Below are positions 7,967 to 19,193 of a DNA stretch of 64,000 nt, piece by piece. The first letter of the stretch is position 1, and every line of letters starts with the position of its first letter. Under the pieces are notes generated by a model. The model searched no databases. It worked only from the letters and a program-made list of their open reading frames with translations, and was not told where the DNA came from. The DNA is from Massilia aurea. Lineage in GTDB: Bacteria > Pseudomonadota > Gammaproteobacteria > Burkholderiales > Burkholderiaceae_D. Position numbers and translations under genes: made by a program. The stretch covers positions 434,001 through 498,000 of the forward strand of contig NZ_JANUGZ010000002.1 of the NCBI RefSeq assembly GCF_024753205.1, in the 5' to 3' direction.

Positions 7967-9841
7967 TCAGCGCTTGCGCGGTGGCGGCAAATCGGTGCAG
8001 ACACCTTCATACGCCTCGGCTGCCATGCCGATCGACTCGCCCAGCGTTGGGTGCGGGTGGATCGTCTTGCCGATATCCACGCCATCGGCGCCCATCTCGA
8101 TCGCCAGCGCGATCTCGCCGATCATGTCGCCGGCGTGCGTGCCGACGATCGTGCCGCCGATGATGCGGTGCGTTTCAGCGTCGAACAGCAGCTTGGTGAA
8201 GCCCTCGTCGCGGCCATTGGCCACGGCGCGCCCGCTGGCGTTCCACGGGAAGTGACCCTTCTCGACCTTGATGCCCTGCTGCTTGGCTTCGTCTTCGGTC
8301 AGGCCCACCCATGCCACTTCGGGATCGGTGTACGCTACCGATGGAATGACCTTAGCGTCGAAGTGCGTCTTCTTCTCGAAGGCCGCCTCGGCCGCCACGT
8401 GCGCTTCGTGCACCGCCTTGTGCGCCAGCATCGGCTGGCCCACCAGGTCGCCGATGGCGAAGATGTGCGGCACGTTGGTGCGCATCTGGCTGTCCACGGC
8501 GATGAAGCCGCGATCGCTCACCAATACGCCGGCCTTGTCGGCAGCAACCTTCTTGCCGTTCGGGCTGCGGCCCACGGCCACCAGGACCAGGTCGTACAGC
8601 TGCGGTTCCGGTGCAGCTGTACCCGCTTCGGCTGATTCGAACGTGACCTTGATCCCTTCCGGCAGCGCTTCCACGCCAACGGTCTTCGTCTTGAGCATGA
8701 TATTGTCGAAGCGGTGCGCGTTGTACTTCTGCCAGACCTTGACGGCCTCGCGGTCCGCGCCCTGCATCAGGCCATCCATCATCTCGACCACGTCGATGCG
8801 CGCACCCAACGTCGAATACACGGTCGCCATTTCCAGGCCGATGATGCCGCCACCGATGACGAGCATCTTCTTCGGCACCTGGCGCAATTCCAGCGCGCCC
8901 GTCGAATCGACGATGCGCGGGTCTTCCGGCACGAACGGCAGCTTGACCACCGACGAACCGGCTGCGATCACGGCCTTCTTGAAAGCGATGACCTTCTTGC
9001 CGCCATCGGCTGCCGTGACTTCGATGTGGTTCGGGCTCAGGAATGCGCCCACGCCCTGCACCGTGTTTACCTTGCGCGCCTTGGCCATGAAGGCCAGGCC
9101 GCCGGTCATCTTCTTGATCACGCCATCCTTGTAGCCGCGCAGCTTGTCGATGTCGACTTCTGGCTTGGCAAACGCCACGCCCAGGTCGGCCATGTGCGCC
9201 GTTTCATCCATGACGGAGGCCACGTGCAGCAGCGCCTTCGACGGGATGCAGCCCACGTTCAGGCACACGCCGCCCAGCGTTGCGTACTTTTCGACCAGCA
9301 CGGTGTTCATGCCCAGGTCGGCCGCGCGGAACGCAGCGGAGTAGCCGCCGGGACCGGCGCCCAGCACCATCATGTCGCACTCGATGTCGACCTGGCCGCT
9401 GTAGCTCGATGCGGCCGGCGCCGGCGCTGCGCCCAACTGGGCTGCCGGCGCCGGATGGGCCGGTGCGTACGAATCCGTTGGGCCCGTGGCCGCCGTTGGT
9501 GCGACGGCTTGCGCGCCGATCTGCGCGGCCGGCTTGGCATCGGCTGGCTTGGACTCGGCCGGCTTGGCCTCGGCTGGCTTGGCTTCGGCGGCAGGGCTGG
9601 CTGCGCCCTCTTCCACCGTCAGCAGCAGCGTGCCTTCGTTGATCTTGTCGCCGACCTTGACCGTGATCGACTGGACCACGCCCGCGTGCGTCGACGGGAT
9701 TTCCATGCTGGCCTTGTCCGATTCAACGGTGACCAGCGACTGGTCGACCTTGATCGTGTCGCCGGCCTTGACCATCAACTCGATGACTTCGACGTCCTTG
9801 AAGTCACCGATATTCGGGACTTTCACTTCAACAGTGCTCAT
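7967..9841 (-). CDS. lpdA: Dihydrolipoyl dehydrogenase (E3) with N-terminal lipoyl domain
   Basis: E3 of the pyruvate dehydrogenase complex. It reoxidises dihydrolipoyl groups and passes electrons via FAD to NAD. The protein has 624 residues, about 150 longer than plain E3, because a lipoyl domain (about 1-80, lipoylation motif DKASMEIP with Lys at 43) and an Ala/Pro/Lys linker precede the enzyme. The FAD domain starts at about 150. The redox disulfide motif is GGVCLNVGCIPSK, and the catalytic His-Glu motif HPHPTLGES is present near the C-terminus. The gene is third and last of aceE-aceF-lpdA, 13 bases after aceF. Lipoylated E3 is known from Neisseria, Ralstonia and other beta-proteobacteria. 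Confidence 0.97.
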   Translation of the reverse strand: MSTVEVKVPNIGDFKDVEVIELMVKAGDTIKVDQSLVTVESDKASMEIPSTHAGVVQSITVKVGDKINEGTLLLTVEEGAASPAAEAKPAEAKPAESKPADAKPAAQIGAQAVAPTAATGPTDSYAPAHPAPAAQLGAAPAPAASSYSGQVDIECDMMVLGAGPGGYSAAFRAADLGMNTVLVEKYATLGGVCLNVGCIPSKALLHVASVMDETAHMADLGVAFAKPEVDIDKLRGYKDGVIKKMTGGLAFMAKARKVNTVQGVGAFLSPNHIEVTAADGGKKVIAFKKAVIAAGSSVVKLPFVPEDPRIVDSTGALELRQVPKKMLVIGGGIIGLEMATVYSTLGARIDVVEMMDGLMQGADREAVKVWQKYNAHRFDNIMLKTKTVGVEALPEGIKVTFESAEAGTAAPEPQLYDLVLVAVGRSPNGKKVAADKAGVLVSDRGFIAVDSQMRTNVPHIFAIGDLVGQPMLAHKAVHEAHVAAEAAFEKKTHFDAKVIPSVAYTDPEVAWVGLTEDEAKQQGIKVEKGHFPWNASGRAVANGRDEGFTKLLFDAETHRIIGGTIVGTHAGDMIGEIALAIEMGADGVDIGKTIHPHPTLGESIGMAAEAYEGVCTDLPPPRKR

Positions 9842-9854
9842 CAGTGCGCTCCAA

Positions 9855-11522
9855 TCACAGAAGGGTCTTGCGCAGGTCCGCCAGCACTTCGCCCAGGTAG
9901 GCGGAGAAGCGCGCGGCGCCGGCGCCGTCGATCACGCGGTGATCGTACGACAGCGACATCGGCAGCATCAGGCGCGGCTGGAAGGTCGAACCGTCCCACA
10001 CAGGCTTCATCGCCGACTTGGACAGGCCCAGAATCGCCAGTTCAGGTGCGTTGATGATCGGGGTGAACGCAGTACCACCAATACCGCCCAGCGACGAGAT
10101 GGTGAACGTTGCGCCCTGCATCGCGGTTGGCGGCAGCTTGCCGTCGCGCGCCTGGGCCGACAGTTCGCCCATTTCAGTAGCGATCTGCGAGATGGTCTTC
10201 TTGTCCGCATCTTTCACGACAGGGACCACGAGGCCGTTCGGCGTGTCGGCCGCGAAGCCGATGTTGTAGTACTGCTTGGTGATCAGGGCTGCGCCATCGC
10301 CCGACAGCGACGCGTTAAATTGCGGGAATTTTTTCAGCGCGGCGACGCTCGCCTTGATGACGAAGGCCAGCATGGTCAGCTTGACCGCCGACTTCTGCTT
10401 GGCCAGCGACACGTTGGTATCGACGCGGAACTGCTCCAGGTCGGTCACGTCGGCTTCGTCGAAGTGCGTCACGTGCGGGATCATGACCCAGTTGCGATGC
10501 AGGTTCGGACCCGAGATCTTCTTGATGCGCGACAGCGGCACCGTTTCGGTCGGACCCAACTTGGAGAAGTCCAGCGATGGCCAGGCCAGCAGATCCAGAC
10601 CGACGCCACTGCCGCCGGCTTTTGCCGGTGCTGCAGCAGGTGGCGCTGCCATCACGCCCTTGACGAAGTTCTGCACGTCCTGCTGGGTGATGCGGCCTTT
10701 CGGACCGCTGCCCGGCACACGGCCCAGGTCCACGCCCAGTTCGCGCGCGAACTTGCGGATCGATGGCGAAGCGTGGGCTTTCGAACCGGTCACGCCTGGT
10801 GCGGCTGGTGCTGGTGCGGCGGCTGGTGCAGGTGCTGCGGCTGGTGCCGGCGCAGGTGCAGCAGCAGCAGGTACCGGTGCAGCAGCGGCTGGCGCAGGCG
10901 CGGCTGCAGGTGCGGCAGCCGGTGCGCCGCCAGTCGCTTCCACGACCAGCACGAGCGAATCCTTGGCCACCTTGTCGCCAACCTTGACCTTGATTTCCTT
11001 GACCACGCCGGCATGGCTCGACGGGATCTCCATGCTGGCCTTGTCCGATTCGACGGTCAGCAGCGACTGGTCGACCTTGATCGTGTCGCCCACCTTGACC
11101 ATCAGTTCGATGACTTCGACTTCTTTGAAATCGCCGATGTCCGGTACGGTCACGTCGACCAGGCCGCCGGATGCAGCGGGTGCAGCAGCTGGCACTTCGG
11201 CAGCCGCCGGCGCAGGGGCAGCCGGTGCAGCAGCAGGTGCAGCTTCGGCAGCCGGAGCGGCAGCAGGTGCGTCAGCCGCGCCGCCCGCTTCTTCGAGCAG
11301 CAGCACGAGCGAACCTTCGGCAACCTTGTCGCCGACATTAATCTTGATTTCCTTGACCACGCCGGCATGGCTCGACGGGATCTCCATGCTGGCCTTGTCC
11401 GACTCGACGGTCACCAGGGACTGGTCCACCTTGATGGTGTCGCCCGGCTTGACCATCAGCTCGATCACTTCCACTTCCTTGAAGTCGCCGATATCAGGGA
11501 CTTTGACTTCCACAATGCTCAT
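9855..11522 (-). CDS. aceF: Dihydrolipoyllysine acetyltransferase (E2) of pyruvate dehydrogenase
   Basis: E2 core of the pyruvate dehydrogenase complex, moving acetyl groups from E1 to CoA. It has 555 residues: two lipoyl domains (lipoyl-Lys about 43 and 161, both in DKASMEIPS), two long Ala/Pro linkers, a peripheral subunit-binding domain (about 255-295, [17 protein letters not shown]) and a catalytic domain ending with the CoA-acyltransferase motif [18 protein letters not shown] 11522 has a GGAG site and starts exactly at the first lipoyl domain. An in-frame start upstream at 11600 would translate the REP-like repeat and is rejected. The two lipoyl domains are almost identical at the DNA level. 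Confidence 0.97.
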   Translation of the reverse strand: MSIVEVKVPDIGDFKEVEVIELMVKPGDTIKVDQSLVTVESDKASMEIPSSHAGVVKEIKINVGDKVAEGSLVLLLEEAGGAADAPAAAPAAEAAPAAAPAAPAPAAAEVPAAAPAASGGLVDVTVPDIGDFKEVEVIELMVKVGDTIKVDQSLLTVESDKASMEIPSSHAGVVKEIKVKVGDKVAKDSLVLVVEATGGAPAAAPAAAPAPAAAAPVPAAAAPAPAPAAAPAPAAAPAPAAPGVTGSKAHASPSIRKFARELGVDLGRVPGSGPKGRITQQDVQNFVKGVMAAPPAAAPAKAGGSGVGLDLLAWPSLDFSKLGPTETVPLSRIKKISGPNLHRNWVMIPHVTHFDEADVTDLEQFRVDTNVSLAKQKSAVKLTMLAFVIKASVAALKKFPQFNASLSGDGAALITKQYYNIGFAADTPNGLVVPVVKDADKKTISQIATEMGELSAQARDGKLPPTAMQGATFTISSLGGIGGTAFTPIINAPELAILGLSKSAMKPVWDGSTFQPRLMLPMSLSYDHRVIDGAGAARFSAYLGEVLADLRKTLL

Positions 11523-11560
11523 AGTGTTAGCTCCGTTATTTTTTGAGTTAGCGTCCGAGC

Positions 11561-11664
11561 CGTCGTTCCAGCGAAGGCTGGAACCCAAGTTTGCCTGCAT
11601 CCAGGCGAGCGCGAATGAATCGGCTGTACAAAGGACTTGGGTTCCCGCCTGCGCGGGAACGACG
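11561..11664. repeat. REP-like inverted pair between aceE and aceF
   Basis: Two 30-bp palindromic units, 11561-11590 and 11635-11664, face each other across 44 bases. Each has its own hairpin (TTCCAGC..GCTGGAA; TTCCCGC..GCGGGAA), and the outer ends CGTCGTTCC and GGAACGACG plus the inner ends CCAAGT and ACTTGG are complementary. Related copies occur at 47974-48073 and 58741-58778. It resembles BIME/dRS3-like elements. Confidence 0.8.
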
Positions 11665-11675
11665 GTTCATGAGCA

Positions 11676-14372
<2,697 letters not shown>

Positions 14373-14467
14373 GTCATGCGTCTCCTAGTGTGGTACGCCC
14401 CATCCGATCCCTGCGCAGGCTGGCGGCGGTTGATGAAATTCGAACTATCTTTTAGCTAAACCATCAG

Positions 14468-14496
14468 ATTCTAACAGTGGACTTCCCCATTTTCAA
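14468..14496 (-). promoter_or_regulatory. Promoter of aceE-aceF-lpdA
   Basis: On the minus strand TTGAAA (14491-14496) and TAGAAT (14468-14473) are spaced by 17 bases, a good sigma70 match. It gives a leader of roughly 90 bases before aceE. Confidence 0.65.
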
Positions 14497-14510
14497 ACTA
14501 TGATATTCGA

Positions 14511-14525
14511 TTTCATAATGTGAAA
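14511..14525. promoter_or_regulatory. Palindrome upstream of the aceE promoter
   Basis: TTTCATAATGTGAAA is a 15-bp inverted repeat (TTTCA, 5-base centre, TGAAA) lying 14 bases upstream of the aceE -35 box in the 339-base aceE-folD gap. It is a candidate regulator site. The rest of the gap (14526-14711) shows no gene and no clear RNA structure. Confidence 0.4.
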
Positions 14526-14711
14526 ACCTATGCTGCGACTGCACAATTTGTATAGGGAAATGTTGAACTTCCTGCCACCAATCATCGTATACCGAAGCGT
14601 CTGAAACACGGCAGAAAAGGGTATTTTCAGCTATCCGGAACGGGCGACAGCGAACGGCAACCCAGGCGCGGGCCGTATAATTCTGTTTTTGCCCAGGACG
14701 AGCCTCCCACC

Positions 14712-15572
14712 ATGCCAGCCCAACACATCGACGGAATCCTTCTTTCCCAACAACTGCGCACCGACATCGCCGCGCGCACTGCCAAGCTCACCGCAGCCGG
14801 CAAGCAGCCCGGCCTGGCCGTGATCCTGGTCGGGGAAGATCCCGCCAGCCAGGTCTATGTGCGCAACAAGGTCAAGGCCTGCGGTGACGTCGGTTTCCAC
14901 TCGGTGCTCGAAAAATACGACGCCGACCTGAGCGAAGCTGCCCTCCTTGATCGCATTGCAGCATTGAACACCGATCCGGCCATCCACGGCATCCTCGTGC
15001 AAATGCCGCTGCCGAAGCACATCGACCCCAATAAAGTCATCGAAGCGATTTCGACGGCCAAGGACGTCGACGGCTACTCGGTGCTGTCGGCCGGTGAACT
15101 GATGACGGGCCTGGAAGGCTTCCGTCCATGCACCCCGTACGGCTGCATGAAGCTGATCGAAACCACGGGTGTCGACCTGCGCGGCAAGCACGCTGTGGTC
15201 ATTGGCCGCAGCAACACCGTCGGTAAACCAATGGCCATGCTGCTCTTGCAAGCCAATGCCACCGTGACCATATGTCATAGCGCGACCGCGGATCTGGGCT
15301 ACCACACCCGCCAGGCCGATGTCGTGGTGGCCGCCGTCGGCCGCCGCAATACCCTGACCGCCGATATGGTCAAGCCGGGCGCGATCGTGATCGACGTGGG
15401 CATGAACCGCGACGACGCGGGCAAGCTGTGCGGCGACGTCGATTTTGCCGGCGTGCGTGAAGTGGCTGGCCACATCACCCCGGTACCGGGCGGTGTGGGC
15501 CCCATGACGATCACGATGCTGCTGCAAAACACGGTGGAATCAGCGGAACGCGAACTGAAGAATCAACGCTAA
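14712..15572 (+). CDS. folD: Methylenetetrahydrofolate dehydrogenase/cyclohydrolase
   Basis: Bifunctional cytosolic enzyme of one-carbon metabolism, interconverting 5,10-methylene-, methenyl- and 10-formyl-tetrahydrofolate with NADP. The 286 residues match the family. Signature segments are the catalytic-Lys region ([16 protein letters not shown]), [13 protein letters not shown] with KDVDGY, and the Rossmann motif [13 protein letters not shown]. The C-terminal motif [10 protein letters not shown] is intact. It is divergent from the pdh operon and 20 bases before prlC, so probably cotranscribed with it. Confidence 0.97.
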   Translation: MPAQHIDGILLSQQLRTDIAARTAKLTAAGKQPGLAVILVGEDPASQVYVRNKVKACGDVGFHSVLEKYDADLSEAALLDRIAALNTDPAIHGILVQMPLPKHIDPNKVIEAISTAKDVDGYSVLSAGELMTGLEGFRPCTPYGCMKLIETTGVDLRGKHAVVIGRSNTVGKPMAMLLLQANATVTICHSATADLGYHTRQADVVVAAVGRRNTLTADMVKPGAIVIDVGMNRDDAGKLCGDVDFAGVREVAGHITPVPGGVGPMTITMLLQNTVESAERELKNQR

Positions 15573-15592
15573 CGAATCTGGAAGGACTATTG

Positions 15593-17668
15593 ATGACGAA
15601 CGAAACGAGCAATCCCCTCCTCGACTTTTCCGACTTGCCGCGCTTTGACGCGATCAAGCCCGAACACGTCACGTCCGCCATCGACAGTCTGATCGCCGAG
15701 GCGAACGCCGTCGTGGCGCAGCTCGAGGCGCCGCTGGATGAGGTTACCTGGGCCACGCTGGCCCCGCTCGACGAGGTCAGCGAACGCCTGGGCCGCGCCT
15801 GGGGCGTGGTCGGCCACCTGAACCACGTGGTCGACACGCCCGAGCTGCGCGCCACCTACAACGAGAACCAGCCGAAGGTCGTCGAGTTCTCCACCGCGCT
15901 GAGCCAGAACGAGGCGCTGTTTACCAAGTACAAGCAGTTGCGCGAAAGCGCCGGTTTCGAGGCGCTGAGCGACACCCGCAAGCGCATCGTCGAAAACGCG
16001 CTGCGCGACTTCCGCCTGGGCGGCGCCGAGCTGGCCGCCGACAAGAAAGAACGTTTCGCCGAGATTCAGGAACAGCAGTCGCAACTGTCGACGCGCTTTT
16101 CGGAAAACGTGCTCGACGCCACCAACGACTACAAGCTCGTGGTCGACAGCGAAGCCGAACTGGCCGGCCTGCCGGACGACGTGAAGGCCGCTGCGAAAGC
16201 CGCTGCCGAACGCGATGGCAAGACCGGCTGGCTGTTCACGCTGCACTTCCCGTCGTACTTCCCGATCCTGCAGTTCAGTACCAACCGCGCGCTGCGCGAA
16301 ACGATCTACCGCGCCACCGCGACCAAGGCGTCCGACGCCGGCATCATGTTTACCGATGTCGCGAAGTGGGACAACTCGTCGAACATCGTCAAGTTGCTGC
16401 AACTGCGCAATGAAGAGGCGAAGATGCTCGACTACGGCAGCTTTGCCGATGTCTCGCTGGTGGCCAAGATGGCGCAAAGCCCGCAGCACGTGATCGAATT
16501 CCTCGAAGACCTGGCGCGCCGCGCCCGCCCGTATGCCGAGAAAGACCTGGCCGAGCTGCGCGCGTTTGCGCGCGACGAGCTGGCAATCGACGACCTGCAA
16601 TCGTGGGACGTGGCCTTCGCCTCCGAAAAGCTGCGCGAGCAGCGTTACGCGTTCTCGGCCCAGGAAGTGAAGGAATACTTCCCCGAGCCGAAAGTGGTCG
16701 CCGGTTTGTTCGGCGTGATCCAGGAGCTGTTCGGCGTGACCGTGCGCCCGGACGACGCGCCAACCTGGCACCCGGACGTGCGCTTCTTCCGCATCGAGCG
16801 TGACGGTCAGCTGGTCGGCCAGTTCTATCTGGACCTTTATGCGCGCGCCGGCAAGGCGCAGGGCGCGTGGATGAACGATGCGCGCGGCCGCCGCCTGCTC
16901 CACGGCGGCACCGTGCAAACGCCAGTGGCATACCTGGTCTGCAATTTCACGCCGCCGGCAATGAAAGATGGCGTGCTGCAGCCGTCGCTGTTCACGCACG
17001 ACGAAGTAACCACACTGTTCCACGAATTCGGCCACGGCCTGCACCATATGCTGACCGAAGTCGAAGAACTGTCGGTGTCGGGCATCTCGGGCGTTGAATG
17101 GGATGCGGTGGAACTGCCATCGCAGTTCATGGAAAACTTCTGCTGGGAGTGGGACAAGCTGCAGCAGATGACGGCGCATGTCAAAACCGGCGAGCCGCTG
17201 CCGCGCGCGCTGTTCGACAAGATAACGGCCGCAAAGAACTTCCAATCCGGGATGCAGACGCTGCGCCAGGTCGAGTTCTCGCTGATCGACATGCACCTGC
17301 ACTACGATTTCGACGCGCACAATGGGCAAGTCCAGGCGCTGATCGATGACGTGCGCCGCAACTTCGCGGTCATCACGCCGCCGTCGTTCAACCGCTTCCT
17401 GCATTCGTTCAGCCACATCTTCGCGGGCGGCTACGCGGCCGGTTACTACAGCTACAAGTGGGCCGAGGTGCTATCGGCCGACGCTTATGCGGCATTCGAA
17501 GAAGCGGTCGAAGGTGGCGGCGCCGATCTGTTTGAAACGGGCCGGCGCTTCCAGCGCGAGATTCTGGCAGTGGGCGGTTCGCGCCCGGCGCTCGATTCAT
17601 TCAAGGCCTTCCGCGGTCGCGAGCCCTCGATCGATGCCTTGCTGCGCCATAGCGGCATGAATGCCTGA
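15593..17668 (+). CDS. prlC: M3-family zinc metallopeptidase, oligopeptidase A
   Basis: Cytosolic endopeptidase that degrades oligopeptides, including cleaved signal peptides, with 691 residues. The zinc site HEFGH is in LFHEFGHGLHHML, with the downstream Glu helix of the M3 family (VEWDAVELPSQFMENF). The start is the ATG at 15593, after GGAAGGA. A TTG directly before it is in frame but unlikely. It follows folD closely and is ended by a good hairpin terminator at 17688-17715. Confidence 0.95.
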   Translation: MTNETSNPLLDFSDLPRFDAIKPEHVTSAIDSLIAEANAVVAQLEAPLDEVTWATLAPLDEVSERLGRAWGVVGHLNHVVDTPELRATYNENQPKVVEFSTALSQNEALFTKYKQLRESAGFEALSDTRKRIVENALRDFRLGGAELAADKKERFAEIQEQQSQLSTRFSENVLDATNDYKLVVDSEAELAGLPDDVKAAAKAAAERDGKTGWLFTLHFPSYFPILQFSTNRALRETIYRATATKASDAGIMFTDVAKWDNSSNIVKLLQLRNEEAKMLDYGSFADVSLVAKMAQSPQHVIEFLEDLARRARPYAEKDLAELRAFARDELAIDDLQSWDVAFASEKLREQRYAFSAQEVKEYFPEPKVVAGLFGVIQELFGVTVRPDDAPTWHPDVRFFRIERDGQLVGQFYLDLYARAGKAQGAWMNDARGRRLLHGGTVQTPVAYLVCNFTPPAMKDGVLQPSLFTHDEVTTLFHEFGHGLHHMLTEVEELSVSGISGVEWDAVELPSQFMENFCWEWDKLQQMTAHVKTGEPLPRALFDKITAAKNFQSGMQTLRQVEFSLIDMHLHYDFDAHNGQVQALIDDVRRNFAVITPPSFNRFLHSFSHIFAGGYAAGYYSYKWAEVLSADAYAAFEEAVEGGGADLFETGRRFQREILAVGGSRPALDSFKAFRGREPSIDALLRHSGMNA

Positions 17669-17687
17669 CCAATTGGATCGACCCTGT

Positions 17688-17715
17688 CGGGAGTGCAAGC
17701 GCACTCCCGATTTTC
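17688..17715 (+). terminator. Terminator after prlC
   Basis: 9-bp perfect stem (CGGGAGTGC / GCACTCCCG), 4-base loop, followed by ATTTTCC. Confidence 0.7.
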
Positions 17716-17726
17716 CATAAGCGCCC

Positions 17727-18152
17727 ATGACCCGCATCGACTTTCATACCAATATCCCGGATAAGCTGGCCTATGCCTGCCGCCTTGCGCGCAAGGCATA
17801 TGGCGCGCGCGCCAAAATCGTCGTGCTGGCCGATAGCCCCGAACAAGCCGACGCCTTGAATGCCGCCATGTGGACCGTGTCGGATACTGATTTCATTCCG
17901 CACGTGATGGCCGGCGACCCTCTGGCGGCGCAAACGCCGATCGTGATTACCGATAATGAAGACAGCGAACTGCCGCACCACGATATGCTCGTGAACCTGA
18001 CGCGCCGCAGGCCGCGCAACTTCACGCAATTTGCGCGTGTGTTTGAAATTATCTCGATCGATGAAGAAGATGCCGCCGAAGGCCGCAAACGCTATATCGC
18101 GTATAAAAAAGAATCCTATCCGCTGACCCACTTCGTTGCAGGACAATCATGA
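17727..18152 (+). CDS. holC: DNA polymerase III chi subunit
   Basis: Clamp-loader accessory protein that joins SSB to the psi subunit in the replisome, 141 residues. The N-terminus MTRIDFHTNIPDKLAYACRL and the RPRNFTQFARVFEIIS segment are typical of HolC. It starts with ATG 11 bases after the prlC terminator. It overlaps the next gene by 4 bases (ATGA), indicating translational coupling. Confidence 0.92.
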   Translation: MTRIDFHTNIPDKLAYACRLARKAYGARAKIVVLADSPEQADALNAAMWTVSDTDFIPHVMAGDPLAAQTPIVITDNEDSELPHHDMLVNLTRRRPRNFTQFARVFEIISIDEEDAAEGRKRYIAYKKESYPLTHFVAGQS

Positions 18153-18583
18153 GCCACGATCCCGCTTTCGATGCCAGTATTCCCGTGTTGACCGAAGTAT
18201 TCGCGGAACCAACCGCGCCGGGCACGCCGCTGGCGCAGCCGGCACCGGTGGTCGAAGCAGAGACCCCGCCGCCGCCTGCGCCCGTGGTGGCCGCGCTTGA
18301 GGATGCGCCAGAAGCGCTGGAACGGCGCGCCGTCGATCATTGGAGCGGCGAGCAATGGAGCGTGATGGAGCGCCGCGTTACCGAGCGCATCCTGCAGCAA
18401 TTGCAGGGCCGGATCGATTTCGTGCTCGAACAGCGCCTGCGCGACGGTATTGCCGAAGCCGTCGACAAAGCAATGACCAGTTTCTCGGCCGATATTCGTA
18501 ACAGCCTCGGCGATACGCTGAACGATGTCGTGACACGCGCAGTTTCACAAGAAATTGCACACATCAGAATGCTGGAAAAATAA
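18149..18583 (+). CDS. HolC-coupled hypothetical protein, DUF2486-like
   Basis: A 144-residue protein translated from an ATG overlapping the holC stop. The first half is Pro/Ala/Glu-rich and probably disordered. The second half is amphipathic helix (HWSGEQWSVMERRVTERIL onward). It resembles the DUF2486 proteins that sit behind holC in Burkholderiales, but this is from memory of the context, not a search. A replication role is only suggested by the coupling. Confidence 0.7.
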   Translation: MSHDPAFDASIPVLTEVFAEPTAPGTPLAQPAPVVEAETPPPPAPVVAALEDAPEALERRAVDHWSGEQWSVMERRVTERILQQLQGRIDFVLEQRLRDGIAEAVDKAMTSFSADIRNSLGDTLNDVVTRAVSQEIAHIRMLEK

Positions 18584-18640
18584 ACCCGCACCACATGCCG
18601 TTCTGCCTTCCGTTTGATTCGAAATTAACCCCGCGCACGA

Positions 18641-18669
18641 TTGTCATTCCAAATTGGCGATTCAATAGT
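18641..18669 (+). promoter_or_regulatory. Candidate promoter of the H-NS-like gene
   Basis: TTGTCA (18641-18646) and AATAGT (18664-18669) spaced by 17 bases, giving a leader of about 50 bases. Confidence 0.45.
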
Positions 18670-18727
18670 AAAATCCCTGCGCGGCTCTTCGAAACGAATC
18701 GAATCACCTAATCAAGGAAGAAACAAA

Positions 18728-19063
18728 ATGGCAAACATCAATCTGTCGGGTTATAACCTCGCCGAACTGAAAGGTCTTCAATTCGATATAGAAAAGGAGA
18801 TCAAAAACCGCCAGCAGCAAGACGTCAAGAAAGCGCGTGAGCAAATTCTCGAGATCGCCCAGAATATGGGCATCTCGGTCGAGGAACTGCTGGCCAAGGG
18901 CGGCAGCACCAAAGCCAAGAAGGCGGGCGGCGGCGCGAAAGTCAATCCGCAATATCACAACCCGGCTGACAATACCCAGACCTGGACCGGCCGTGGCCGT
19001 CAACCAAAGTGGGTTGTCGACGCACTGGGCAAGGGCAAGTCGCTGGACGACCTGCGCATCTAA
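18728..19063 (+). CDS. H-NS family nucleoid-associated protein
   Basis: Small DNA-binding protein of 111 residues that probably silences AT-rich genes and shapes the nucleoid. The N-terminal half is a coiled-coil oligomerisation helix (LKGLQFDIEKEIKNRQQQDV). The C-terminal half carries the H-NS DNA-binding core TWTGRGRQPKWV. ATG 18728 with AAGGAAG is the proper start; the longer frame from 18641 would include the promoter. The gene stands alone with its own likely promoter. The linker is basic (KAKKAGGGAKVNP). Confidence 0.92.
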   Translation: MANINLSGYNLAELKGLQFDIEKEIKNRQQQDVKKAREQILEIAQNMGISVEELLAKGGSTKAKKAGGGAKVNPQYHNPADNTQTWTGRGRQPKWVVDALGKGKSLDDLRI

Positions 19064-19089
19064 GCCTCGTAGTACCACGCAAGACCTGC

Positions 19090-19118
19090 ACGCCGCCGTG
19101 ACCTTCGTCCGGCGGCGT
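19090..19118 (+). terminator. Hairpin after the H-NS-like gene
   Basis: 9-bp perfect stem (ACGCCGCCG / CGGCGGCGT), 11-base loop, followed by only a weak T-rich stretch. Confidence 0.5.
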
Positions 19119-19160
19119 TCGCATTTCCGCCCGGCCCATCCATTCACGTGTTTCGGCTAA

Positions 19161-19179
19161 GATTGCAACTTCAGCAATC
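19161..19179 (+). promoter_or_regulatory. Short hairpin before the NHL-M23 gene
   Basis: GATTGC and GCAATC are separated by 7 bases, ending 14 bases before the GTG start. No Shine-Dalgarno sequence is present, so it may influence initiation. Confidence 0.3.
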
Positions 19180-19193
19180 AGCCGGTCGTCGTC

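Noticed and set aside
9486..11546. Ser/Gly/Ala/Cys-rich plus-strand frame opposite aceF
   Set aside because: Low complexity comes from the reverse complement of the Ala/Pro linkers of E2; it is not a gene.
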